Assembly: GCA_963753545.1 (NCBI GenBank)
Contig: CAVWCQ010000008.1
Coordinates: 2,294,001-2,358,000, forward strand
DNA from: CAVWCQ01 sp963753545
GTDB taxonomy: Bacteria; Chloroflexota; Anaerolineae; Aggregatilineales; Aggregatilineaceae
Direction of reading: 5' to 3'
DNA length: 64,000 nt
In this document: positions 27,424 through 36,363 of the stretch, in pieces
Position numbering within the stretch: the stretch's first letter is position 1
How the letters are laid out: the number at the start of each line of letters is the position of its first letter
Position numbers and translations under genes: made by a program
The notes under the pieces: generated by a model
Databases searched by the model: none
What the model saw: the letters and a program-made list of their open reading frames with translations, nothing else
What the model was told of the DNA's origin: nothing

Positions 27424-28131
27424 CTAGCTGTTCTCGAAAATACGCCAGTGGTGGTCCAGCGCTGCGTGGCGCATTGGGGTATCAGGATAAACAGCTACCG
27501 GATAACCCACTCCCGCCAAAAGAGGAATATCCGATTGGCTATCAGCATAAGCTGCACATTCCAGCAGCCGGATATTGGGATGATGCTCCTGCAAATAGCG
27601 GCGTGCAAAATCGAGTTTGCCTTCTCCTGCACACAACGGACCAGTGATTTTCCCTGTAGCGCGGCCATCTTCGATATCAACCCGTGAGCCAAGCCCAGCT
27701 TCAACTTCCAGATAATCGGCCATTCGGGTCACAATGCCATCAAACATAGTTGAGACCAGGATCACTGGATGGCGTTCTTTGTGCCGTCTCAAAATCTCAA
27801 TTGTGTCTGTGCGCAGCGTAGGGATCAGCGCCTCATGAACAATCTGCTCGCAAATCGAATCAACCTGTTCAGCAGTCCATCCTTTCAACAGGGAAGCCAT
27901 CGCCTGAACCCATCGCTCGCGGAATTTTGCCTGATCAACGACGTCAATTTTGCTGAGCAAGTATTGTGGAAGAGCAGTCGCGTAAAGTCTGCTTTTCCGC
28001 TGGCGGCTGACATAGGGCGAATTGATCAGCACATCCCATACATCACTGCTGTTCGTCAGTGTGCCATCGATATCAAAAAATGCGGCACGTACCGCTGGGT
28101 CTTCAGCATAAAATGGCGGTTGACTACTCAT
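27424..28131 (-). CDS. HAD-IB family phosphatase (SerB-like)
   Basis: 235 residues. HAD motif I is FFDIDGTLTN with the nucleophile Asp; motif II is VILVSTMFDG (Ser/Thr slightly displaced); motif III/IV is ECAAYADSQSDIPLLAGVGYPVAV. The layout is that of SerB-like or lipid-phosphate HAD-IB hydrolases. Its start overlaps the stop of the acyl-CoA ligase (TAATG), so the two are translated together and a role in lipid metabolism is plausible but unproven. Confidence 0.82.
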   Translation of the reverse strand: MSSQPPFYAEDPAVRAAFFDIDGTLTNSSDVWDVLINSPYVSRQRKSRLYATALPQYLLSKIDVVDQAKFRERWVQAMASLLKGWTAEQVDSICEQIVHEALIPTLRTDTIEILRRHKERHPVILVSTMFDGIVTRMADYLEVEAGLGSRVDIEDGRATGKITGPLCAGEGKLDFARRYLQEHHPNIRLLECAAYADSQSDIPLLAGVGYPVAVYPDTPMRHAALDHHWRIFENS

Positions 28132-29882
28132 TATTCGGCCTTTTCGTGTTCTTCGATCTCCATCCGAGCCAGTTCACGGCGCAAGATCTTTCCCACTGTC
28201 GTTCGCGGCAGTTCCTTCACAAACTGGATTCGCGTTGGAACTTCATAGCGTGCAAGTTTCTTCTCGGCAAAAGCGATCAATTCCTCAGCGGTCAGTGTTT
28301 GCCCAGGCCGCACCACAACCCATGCCTTGAGCGATTCCTGGCCCACCTTTTCGGGATTTGGATGGGGAATTGCGGCAACACCCACTTCCTGAACGGCTGG
28401 ATGCTCCATCAAGACATCTTCAACATTACGAGGATAGACATTGAAGCCACCGATCAAGGCCATATCTTTCTTACGATCGACGATATAGAAGTAACCATCG
28501 TCGTCCATTCGCGCAATATCACCTGTATAAAGCCACTTACAGCCATCCTCATCTTCGCGCAGAACGTTTTCAGTTTCTGTCGGCATTCCATAATAGCCCT
28601 TCATCAACTGCGGCCCGCGCATGACCAGTTCGCCCACTTCACCCGGTGAAACTTCAGTGATCCCTTCATCCAGGTCCACGATCCGCATTTCCATATCTGG
28701 CAGCGGCAGGCCAATGGAACCCGTCCGATTTTCGCCCCGCACCGGGTTAACGTGAGTCGCAGTAGGCGCTTCACTCATGCCAAACCCTTCCAGGATCACC
28801 CCACCTGATAGTTCTTCAAAGCGGCGCTTGGTCGCAGGGGGCAGAGGAGCAGAGCCGCTGATGCAGGCGTAGATCGAGGAAATATCGTACTTCTTGGCTA
28901 ACACATCGGGGTGATTGTTGATTGCGTTGAATATCGCTGGAACGCCCATAAACAGCGTTGGATGATAGTGGTGGATGTTATCGACTACGTCCACAATATC
29001 ACGAGGATTAGGCACCATGATCATCGCTGCGTGCTGGCAAACCGCGAAACTCATTACGGCTACCATTCCAAACACATGAAAAAGGGGGATGGCCGCCAGA
29101 AAGCTCTCCTGCACGCCCGGACGTGCCAGCCATGCCTGGCATTGAAGTGTGTTGGCGACCAAAGCCCCATGGGTAGACATGGCAGCCTTTGGAATGCCCG
29201 TTGTGCCGCCTGTATACTGGAAAATGGCAATGTCGTCCGTCGTGACAGCAACGTTTGCTTTTTTACCCGCATAACGCGTCAGGACGTCTTGCAGCCAGTG
29301 ATCGCTGGCCTGCTTCTCGATGCGATGCCCGCCCTTCTTCTCTTTGGCAAGCGTGAACAGGGTTTTGGCAGCACCAGGTAGGTACTCTTTGATATTCGTC
29401 ACAATGACATGGGTCACTTTGGTCTGGCTCTGGATCTGCTTTAGCCCATTGTAGAACAGGGACATGGCTATCGCAGCCACCGCTCCGCTGTCCAGTAACT
29501 GTTCAGCAATTTTCGCAGGTGGGAATGTCGGATTCACGGCAACAACCACACCGCCAGCCTTGAGAATCGCATAAAAAGCCATCACGAATTGGGTGCAGTT
29601 TGGCATAATCACTGCCACCCGATCCCCTTTTTGGATGCCCATATCAACCAATGATGCCGCCAGAGCATCGGCCTGTGAGTTTAGCTCGTTGTAAGTCACA
29701 GTTCGTTTGATACGTCCCACCACCGGCAGATGGGCCGAGGTCAGGGTTGCCGTCGTTTTGCCATGCTTTGCTGCTGCCTCTTCCAGGAACTGGTAAAGGG
29801 GGAACTGAGGATAAGGAGTCAATGATTGAGGAACGCTGGAGTCGTAATGCTTAAGCCAGGGTTTTTCTTGATAAGTGACCAT
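28131..29882 (-). CDS. Long-chain fatty-acid--CoA ligase (AMP-binding)
   Basis: Activates fatty acids to acyl-CoA through acyl-AMP, 583 residues. Seen: phosphate-binding loop YTGGTTGIPKAA, the GFGMSEA segment, YTGDIARMDDDGYFYIVDRKKDM and, near the C-terminus, LPRTTVGKILRREL with the catalytic Lys. The overall pattern is FadD-like. AAGGAG lies upstream of ATG 29882. It is followed by the HAD hydrolase in the same unit. The short AT-rich gap to the divergent recombinase gene probably holds its promoter. Confidence 0.9.
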   Translation of the reverse strand: MVTYQEKPWLKHYDSSVPQSLTPYPQFPLYQFLEEAAAKHGKTTATLTSAHLPVVGRIKRTVTYNELNSQADALAASLVDMGIQKGDRVAVIMPNCTQFVMAFYAILKAGGVVVAVNPTFPPAKIAEQLLDSGAVAAIAMSLFYNGLKQIQSQTKVTHVIVTNIKEYLPGAAKTLFTLAKEKKGGHRIEKQASDHWLQDVLTRYAGKKANVAVTTDDIAIFQYTGGTTGIPKAAMSTHGALVANTLQCQAWLARPGVQESFLAAIPLFHVFGMVAVMSFAVCQHAAMIMVPNPRDIVDVVDNIHHYHPTLFMGVPAIFNAINNHPDVLAKKYDISSIYACISGSAPLPPATKRRFEELSGGVILEGFGMSEAPTATHVNPVRGENRTGSIGLPLPDMEMRIVDLDEGITEVSPGEVGELVMRGPQLMKGYYGMPTETENVLREDEDGCKWLYTGDIARMDDDGYFYIVDRKKDMALIGGFNVYPRNVEDVLMEHPAVQEVGVAAIPHPNPEKVGQESLKAWVVVRPGQTLTAEELIAFAEKKLARYEVPTRIQFVKELPRTTVGKILRRELARMEIEEHEKAE

Positions 29883-30030
29883 CAGTAAGCATATCTCCTT
29901 TCTGCAGACGCCTTGCTTGTTCTATTTTAACACAAATAGATATATAATTATTAAATAATAGGGATCAAAATAAATGGTGTCCCAACCATTCTATCGCACG
30001 ATCCGTAAAATTTGCATGAGGTACTAAGCT

Positions 30031-30955
30031 ATGTCCGCCAGACAACTTCCCTTATTCCCGGCCCAAGGCGAACACGCGCTCACCCGTCACAGTTCGTTGG
30101 GAGAAGCCATAGGACCCTTTCAGGAACGGCTGCGCCAGGAAGGACGCAGCCCACATACGATCAATGCCTTTACTTCTGACTTAAGGCTCCTGGCGAGCTA
30201 CTTTGGTGAGAACACCGTCCTTGATCATTTCTCAACTAGCGCACTGAACAAATTCATGGAATGGGTTGAAAGTGGTCGGGGTATTCCGTGCAGCCGCAAA
30301 TCCTATGCTCGCCGGATTACCACGCTCAAGGTATTCTTCCGGTTCCTCAAGGAAGAAAAAGTGCTGCCCGACAACCCGGCTTCCGCTCTGATCCAACGCT
30401 CCGGAGCAGCCCCCCTCCAGTCAATTCTGCCGTGAGAGCGAACTCGAACTCCTGTTGGCTCATACCGCAGCGCTGCGTCTGGCCGAAAAGCCGGATGCTC
30501 GCCCGGATATGCTGGTACGGCTTCTGCTGGATACCGGTTTGAAAAAGAGCGAATGTATGGCACTCACCCGCGAAAATATCAAACGGGACAATCCATCAGC
30601 TCCAATGCTGGTAATCCGCTATCGTAAGCCGAACAGCGTCTATAAGGAGCGGAATATCCCGCTCGATCCCGATTGGCTGGGCGTTCTGGACGAATACCTG
30701 GAACAATATCGCCCTCCCGATACGCTGTTCAACTGCACAGCGCGCAATCTGGAATATATTCTGCATGATGCCGCAACCGCTGCGGGAATCGAGGGACGAG
30801 TTTCCTTTGAGACGCTGCGCTGGCTGTGTGCCGTGCGCGATTATCAGCGGGGCATGGACCTGGACGGCCTGCGCGAGAAAATGGGACTCAGCCGGATTAG
30901 CTGGCGTGAAACCAGCGATAAAATTGTCCGGCTGGCTGTCTTGCAGAAAAAATAG
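30031..30955 (+). CDS. Degenerate tyrosine recombinase (XerC/D-like, frameshifted)
   Basis: About 307 residues across one frame change near 30425-30433; removing one base gives SILP-ESELELLLAHTAALRL. The N-terminal core-binding domain is well kept (FQERLRQEGRSPHTINAFTSDLR-like). In the catalytic domain the usual residues are mostly gone: the first Arg motif TGLRxSEL is TGLKKSEC, the HxLRH box is FETLRW (only Arg left), LGH is MGL, and no tyrosine stands at the nucleophile position (ISWRETSDK). So it should not cut DNA. It may be a DNA-binding relic or a repurposed protein. Its 3' part lies opposite the extended reading frame of the methyltransferase gene. Confidence 0.75.
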
Positions 30956-30957
30956 GG

Positions 30958-32179
30958 TTACCAGAACTCGACAGAGTAGCCCTTTGAGATATGCTCCTTC
31001 GGGAAAGGTGAGCGCCACCGGGTGATCGGGAGCCTGCCCCAACCTTCTGATGATTTGTGCCTCGCGCCCCGCATCGACCAGCGCCCCAAAGACAATCTTT
31101 TGGAACAGGTCCTCATCAATCGCGCCGGAGCACGAAAATGTCACCAGTGCGCCGCCCGGTTTGAGCAGGCGGAAGGCCAGCAGATTGATATCCTTGTAGC
31201 CACGCGCTGCGCCTTCTACCTGGCGAGGCGACTGGGCAAACTTGGGCGGGTCGAGGATGATCATATCAAACTTCATCCCGGTATCGCGGTAATAGCGCAG
31301 GACCTGGAAGACATCCCCCATCACGAAATCATCGTCAGTATGGGGGAACCCATTGAGCGCGATATTACGCCGGGCGAGGTTAAGCGCATCAGCGGAGCTG
31401 TCGATATTGATCACCCGCTTCGCCAGACTGCCCAGCGCGTACACGGCAAATCCGCCTGTATAGGAGAAGCAGTTGAGGGCGACCCGTTCGGAGGCCTGCT
31501 CATCCCAGCGGAACCAATCTCCCACAATGGCGCGGTTCTCCCGCTGATCCAGGTAAAAGCCCGTCTTGTGCCCGTGTCGCACATCGACCAGGAAGCGCCG
31601 CCCATTCTCATCAATTTCAATGAGATCGGGCGGTTCCTTGCCCTTGATCGATCCCGTTTCCGGCGGCAGTCCTTCTTTTTGGCGCACGTCCGCGTCGCTG
31701 CGTTCATAAATTCCCGCCGGGTTGAGCAGGTTCATCAGAATATCGGCCAGCATCTCTTTGCGGACAGCGATTCCCAGGGTGAGCGCCTGCATCACGAGCC
31801 AATCCCCATAGCGATCCACGACAAGACCGGGTAAAGCGTCATTCTCAGCGTTCACCAGCCGGTACGCATTCGCTGTGCCGTGCCGGTAGATGCGATTTTC
31901 CAGCTCGCGCCCCTGGATTGCTCTTTCCAACAAGCGCCGCCAGAAAGACTCATCGGCGGCTTCGCCTTCGTCCCAGGTCAAGATATGAATGCGGATATCG
32001 GAGTGGCTGTTCCAATAGCCGCGCGCCAGAAATTGGCCGGATTGGGTACGCAGCGTGACTAATCCGCCCTCGGTGGGCTGCCCCTCCAGCCGGGCTATTG
32101 CGCCCGAAAAGACCCACGGATGCCTGCGCTCAACTGCTTTCTGGCGTTCTGGGCGAATGATCGCCACCACTTCATTCAT
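30958..32179 (-). CDS. Class I SAM-dependent rRNA methyltransferase, RlmI-like
   Basis: About 405 residues with the RlmI layout: N-terminal PUA domain (AVERRHPWVFSGAI), a central EEHE-like insert, then a Rossmann methyltransferase with LNCFSYTGGFAVYALG (motif I) and IILDPPKFAQS (motif IV). RlmI makes m5C1962 in 23S rRNA. The family ends at YLKGLLxRV. In the sequence as written the frame runs on for about 130 residues to 30596, antisense to the degenerate recombinase. A one-base shift near 30960-30985 gives a stop at 30958, the end used here. ATG 32179 overlaps the end of ligA by eight bases. Confidence 0.83.
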
Positions 32180-34199
32180 TCAACTCGCCTACCATTTCTA
32201 ACAAACCTGACTCATCTAACAAGGGAACGCCTAACTGCTGCGCTTTGATGAGCTTGCTGCCCGCCTCATCTCCAACCACGACATAGGATGTCTTTTTGCT
32301 GACACTGCCGCTGATTTTGCCACCGTGCTTTTCGATCAATGCCTGAGCTCCTTCCCGCGTGAGATTGGGCAGCGTCCCGGTCAAAACAAAAGTCAGCCCT
32401 TCCAATTGACTGCTGGCTTTTTCCACCACGGGCATTTCTTGGGCCAACTTAACGCCCGCCGTGCGGAACTTTTCGATCAGGTTCCTGTTGCGCGGGTTAA
32501 CGAACCACTCGGCAATCGTGCCCGCGGTATGCGGTCCCAGCCCTTCAATCAAGCGCAGATCATCGAATGAGGCCCCCGCGAGTGCATCCAGAGAGTGATA
32601 GTGCTGGGCGAGTATGCCCGCCACCGTAAATCCGACGCTGCGAATGCCTAGCGCCGCGATCAGACGGGCTAACGGGCGATCCTTAGCCCCTTCAATATTT
32701 TTGAGCAGGTTGCTGATCTTCTTCTCCGCATATCCTTCCAACTGGGCCAACTCATCAGCAGTCAGGTAGAAGATATCAGCCTCGTCGTGAATCAGATTTT
32801 TGCTCAGCAGCAAGCGAACGCTGCGTTCGCCCAGTCCTTCTATATCCATCGCCTCGCGCCCAACAAAGTATTCAATGTTGCGGGCGACCCGTTCCGGACA
32901 GGCGGGATTGGTGCAGTAGTAGGCAACTTCGTCCTCGTCGCGGGCCACAGGCGATTGGCAGATCGGGCAGTTCGCAGGCGGATGCACAGGCGTTTCACTG
33001 CCCGTTCGTGCCGCGATGACCGGGCCAACGACATAGGGGATCACTTCGCCGGAGCGTTTGACGATCACCGTATCGCCAACTCGAATGTCTTTCTGCTCAA
33101 TCAGATCGTAATTGTGCAGGCTGGCCTGCCGCACCGTGACGCCGCTGACAAACACCGGATCCAGGATCGCGCCAGGGGTCAACACGCCGGTTCGCCCGAC
33201 ATTGGAAGAAACGCCGAGCAGCTTGGTCGTCGCTTCTTCGGCGGGGAATTTATAGGCGATTGCACCGCGTGGGTCCTTGCCCACGACACCCAAATCTTCG
33301 TAAATGCCATGCGAGTTGATTTTGATAACCAATCCATCCGTCTCATAGGGCAGATGGTGGCGGCGATCTCCGAAGCTCTCGATAAAGGTAATGACATCAT
33401 CCAGGCTGGTCAAATGCTGGTTGACGTCTGTCGCGGTCAAAAAGCCCAGGTCGCGCAGAAACTGAAGGGTGTCCCATTGCGTATCCGGCACAGCGCCATC
33501 CGCATCGACAATCGTGTAGCAGAACATGGAGAGCGGGCGGGCGGCGGTGATGCGAGCATCCTTCTGCTTGACTGCGCCGGACGCTGCATTACGCGCATTG
33601 ACAAAGGCTGACAAACCATCTTCCTGCATGCGGCGGTTAAGCGCTTCAAAATCGCGCTTGAGATACAGCACTTCGCCGCGCACCACTAACCGCGCCGGAG
33701 CAGTCGGGCCATTCGACGCTGCCGGAATACGCAGCGGTATGGCGCGAATGGTGCGCGCATTCGGCGTGACATCATCCCCGATTTGCCCGTTACCACGTGT
33801 CGCCGCCTGGGTCAGAAGGCCGTTGTTATAGGTGAGGACCACTGTCAGGCCGTCAAATTTCGGCTCGACCACATATTCCAGATCGATGCCGTCTGGCAGG
33901 ATGCGCCCAATCCGCTCGCGCCAGGCGCGGATATCAGCCATGCTGAATGCATTGCCCAGGCTCAGGATGGGAAAAACGTGCTTGACCTTGGGCAAATCGT
34001 TCTGCAGGTCGCTGCCGACGCGCTGCGTAGGCAAATCGGGGGAGATTAGTTCAGGATGTTCCGCCTCAATCGCCTTCAACTCGTGCAGTAGCACGTCATA
34101 TTCAGGATCAGTGATGATCGGCGCATTGAGGACAAAGTAACGGTAGCTGTGTTCGTTTAGCTGGCGGATCAGTTCCGCAACGCGATCACTCAGATTCAC
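32172..34199 (-). CDS. ligA: NAD-dependent DNA ligase LigA
   Basis: Seals nicks in replication and repair using NAD+. 675 residues, normal length. Domain order: Ia (YDVLLHELKAIE), adenylation domain with nucleophile Lys in VEPKFDGL, OB fold with GRTGVLTPGA, zinc finger CPICQSP...CTNPACPERV, four helix-hairpin-helix motifs (for example FDDLRLIEGLGPHTAGTIAEW) and a C-terminal BRCT domain (GLTFVLTGTLPNLTREGA). No defects are seen. It is followed by the RlmI-like gene with an overlap. Confidence 0.95.
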   Translation of the reverse strand: MNLSDRVAELIRQLNEHSYRYFVLNAPIITDPEYDVLLHELKAIEAEHPELISPDLPTQRVGSDLQNDLPKVKHVFPILSLGNAFSMADIRAWRERIGRILPDGIDLEYVVEPKFDGLTVVLTYNNGLLTQAATRGNGQIGDDVTPNARTIRAIPLRIPAASNGPTAPARLVVRGEVLYLKRDFEALNRRMQEDGLSAFVNARNAASGAVKQKDARITAARPLSMFCYTIVDADGAVPDTQWDTLQFLRDLGFLTATDVNQHLTSLDDVITFIESFGDRRHHLPYETDGLVIKINSHGIYEDLGVVGKDPRGAIAYKFPAEEATTKLLGVSSNVGRTGVLTPGAILDPVFVSGVTVRQASLHNYDLIEQKDIRVGDTVIVKRSGEVIPYVVGPVIAARTGSETPVHPPANCPICQSPVARDEDEVAYYCTNPACPERVARNIEYFVGREAMDIEGLGERSVRLLLSKNLIHDEADIFYLTADELAQLEGYAEKKISNLLKNIEGAKDRPLARLIAALGIRSVGFTVAGILAQHYHSLDALAGASFDDLRLIEGLGPHTAGTIAEWFVNPRNRNLIEKFRTAGVKLAQEMPVVEKASSQLEGLTFVLTGTLPNLTREGAQALIEKHGGKISGSVSKKTSYVVVGDEAGSKLIKAQQLGVPLLDESGLLEMVGELNE

Positions 34200-34222
34200 G
34201 GTTAGCTCTCACCTTATCGTAT

Positions 34223-34960
34223 TCAGGGTGTAACCGCCGTCAGATAATTGCGGGCGGCCCACCCAAAGCGATTAGAATCGTCCGGGTCTTCGATACGCCA
34301 CCATTCGATCCCCTCGGCAGTCTGGGGACCGTCTACCAGGACAAAAATTTCACCGTCGTAGGCCAAAAAGCGCGGGAGACCTGTTCCGGGGGATTCCCGG
34401 ACATTCAGGCCGCTGCCCTCCACACCAACAACTTGCACGCTCGCCCCGATGGTAAATTCGCCGGGCGGGAGCGACGGGCTGGGGATGGGCGTTGGAAGCG
34501 CCACCGTAGGCGACGGGAGCGCCTGGGGAATAGCAGTTGCCACGTTCAGATTCGGCAGAGGCGTACTACCGCCCCCAGAAACGAAATTCGGGTCCAGGGT
34601 GGGCATGGAAGTCACTAACTCGAATGTCGGCGTCTGATTTCCCAGGTACTCAGGCACATTCAGTTCTGTCAAAATGAATAGCAGACCTAGTGCAATAACA
34701 CCAACTGTTCCGATCATCACCAGCAAAGACCACCAGGGCAGATAGAGGCCACTGCTCGCTCGTCTCGTGTTTGGAGGTCGCTGAACAGCAGCAGATCGCG
34801 CGGGATAGGGGGGCGGAACTGCTTCAACTGGGGGACGTGGACGCGGCCTTGGACTGCTCGGTGAAGCCGGTGGTCGAGCCGCTGGTAAAGCGCGTGTTTG
34901 CCCTCCCCGTTCGGTGTCACTATCGATCCCAGGGCGTTCTTGAGGTGGAATTTCGCTCAT
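34223..34960 (-). CDS. Membrane-anchored SH3b-domain protein
   Basis: 245 residues: a cytoplasmic Pro/Arg-rich N-terminus (1-72), one membrane helix (about 76-97), a Pro/Thr/Ser-rich external linker and a C-terminal bacterial SH3 domain (about 170-243) with GLNVRESPGTG and WWRIEDPDD. Such domains bind cell-wall peptides or proteins. No enzyme domain is attached. It precedes ligA by 23 bases on the same strand; any functional link is unknown. Confidence 0.78.
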   Translation of the reverse strand: MSEIPPQERPGIDSDTERGGQTRALPAARPPASPSSPRPRPRPPVEAVPPPYPARSAAVQRPPNTRRASSGLYLPWWSLLVMIGTVGVIALGLLFILTELNVPEYLGNQTPTFELVTSMPTLDPNFVSGGGSTPLPNLNVATAIPQALPSPTVALPTPIPSPSLPPGEFTIGASVQVVGVEGSGLNVRESPGTGLPRFLAYDGEIFVLVDGPQTAEGIEWWRIEDPDDSNRFGWAARNYLTAVTP

Positions 34961-35094
34961 GGCCTGCCGCTTCCTGTTTCACAGGCGTCTACCTGATATG
35001 CATGCCGCCAAGTATACCACATTGGCTTGACGCGAGTCGGGGCTTGCTGTACGCTCTTATTCGATGAGTCATCCTGGTTCAGTGAAAAGATCCA

Positions 35095-36189
35095 ATGAGC
35101 ACCTACGAGTACATCGGCAACCTACATGTCCACACTACCTATTCCGATGGCGAAGCAGACCCGGCTGAGGTTGCTCAAATCGCCCTGTCCAGCGGGCTGG
35201 ATTTTCTCATTTTCACGGATCACAACCTGCGGTTAGGCGGCATCAACGGGTATTATGGGAGTGAACAACAGGGGTACGTGCTGCTGCTGGCGGGCGAGGA
35301 AGTACATGACCGGACACGCCTGCCGCAGTGTAATCATCTGCTCATCTTTGGGGCGAACGAGGAACTTGCCTGCCATTCTCATAATCTGGCGGCATTGATC
35401 AAAGCAGCCAATGACTGCGGCGGATTGACGTTTATCGCGCATCCCGATGATCGGGCCGTTGCCTGGCATAAAGAGCCGGAAATCCCCTGGCTGGATCGTT
35501 ATGTTGAAGGATTTACCGGGCTGGAGATCTGGAACTTCATGTCCCGCTTCAAAGATCACATCCAGAGCCCGCAGGCGGCAATTCGCAACGTATTTCGTCC
35601 CGATGAGGTCATGGTTGGGCCTTGCCCGCGCACGCTCGCCTTGTGGGATCAATTGTTGAGTCTGGGGCGGCGCGTCGTGGGTATTGGCAGCGCCGATGCT
35701 CACGGTTCTCGTGCATCCCTGGGGCCGCTCTCGCATACGATTTTCCCCTACGATTTCCTGTTTCACTGTGTCAACACGCACATTCTGACCCGGTTTCCGT
35801 TGTCTGGTGAGACACAGCACGACAAACAAATGCTGCTGGAAGCCTTGCAACAGGGGCGCGCTTTCATCGGTTACGATGTTCCAGGCGCGACGCGTGGATT
35901 TCGCTATTCAGCTCAGGGGCAAAACGCTTCCGCTATCATGGGTGAACATATCCGGCTGGGCCCTGGTGTTACCCTGCAAGTGCTCTTACCGGCCAGAGCG
36001 AACATCAAAATCATCTGCCACGGTGAGGTTGTTGCCGAGGAACGCAACTTGGAGCATCTGATCCATGTCGTACGCGAACCCGGAGCCTACCGGGCCGAGG
36101 TCTGGCGGCGTTATCATGGGGTCGAACGCGCGTGGATTCTCAGCAACCCGATCTATGTTGAGCCGAATCCAAGTACAAAGCGCATCTGA
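35095..36189 (+). CDS. PHP-domain metal-dependent phosphoesterase
   Basis: 364 residues. The PHP domain begins at the N-terminus with NLHVHTTYSDGE (metal ligands), then FTDHNLR, EEVHD, a mid-domain FIAHPDD and a late GSADAHG. This is the TrpH/PHP group that hydrolyses phosphodiesters; the true substrate is not predictable. The C-terminal 100 residues form a beta-rich domain after the PHP part. It stands alone upstream of uvrB. Confidence 0.85.
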   Translation: MSTYEYIGNLHVHTTYSDGEADPAEVAQIALSSGLDFLIFTDHNLRLGGINGYYGSEQQGYVLLLAGEEVHDRTRLPQCNHLLIFGANEELACHSHNLAALIKAANDCGGLTFIAHPDDRAVAWHKEPEIPWLDRYVEGFTGLEIWNFMSRFKDHIQSPQAAIRNVFRPDEVMVGPCPRTLALWDQLLSLGRRVVGIGSADAHGSRASLGPLSHTIFPYDFLFHCVNTHILTRFPLSGETQHDKQMLLEALQQGRAFIGYDVPGATRGFRYSAQGQNASAIMGEHIRLGPGVTLQVLLPARANIKIICHGEVVAEERNLEHLIHVVREPGAYRAEVWRRYHGVERAWILSNPIYVEPNPSTKRI

Positions 36190-36299
36190 AATTCAGCTAA
36201 ACCACCTTAAACGATCACTTTGCCAGTAAGCTCAGCCGAATGACTGACTGAGGAGTGTCACTAACTGTTTCTACCCTCGCCGCTGAAGTGGATTAGTGT

Positions 36300-36320
36300 T
36301 ATAATACAGAACGTTCGTTC
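36300..36320 (+). promoter_or_regulatory. uvrB promoter -10 with LexA-like box
   Basis: TATAAT (36300-36305) followed three bases later by GAACGTTCGTTC (36309-36320), which fits GAAC-N4-GTTC, the Gram-positive LexA box. A repressor there would cover the transcription start. uvrB is a classic SOS gene. No convincing -35 is seen. Confidence 0.55.
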
Positions 36321-36363
36321 GCCCCTTTCACCATAAGCCAGTACCATCAGATAAGGAGACCTC

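Noticed and set aside
31022..31834. 270-residue frame antisense to the RlmI-like gene
   Set aside because: Shadow frame; no family match.
32787..33611. 274-residue frame antisense to ligA
   Set aside because: Mirror of ligA codon structure; no recognisable product.
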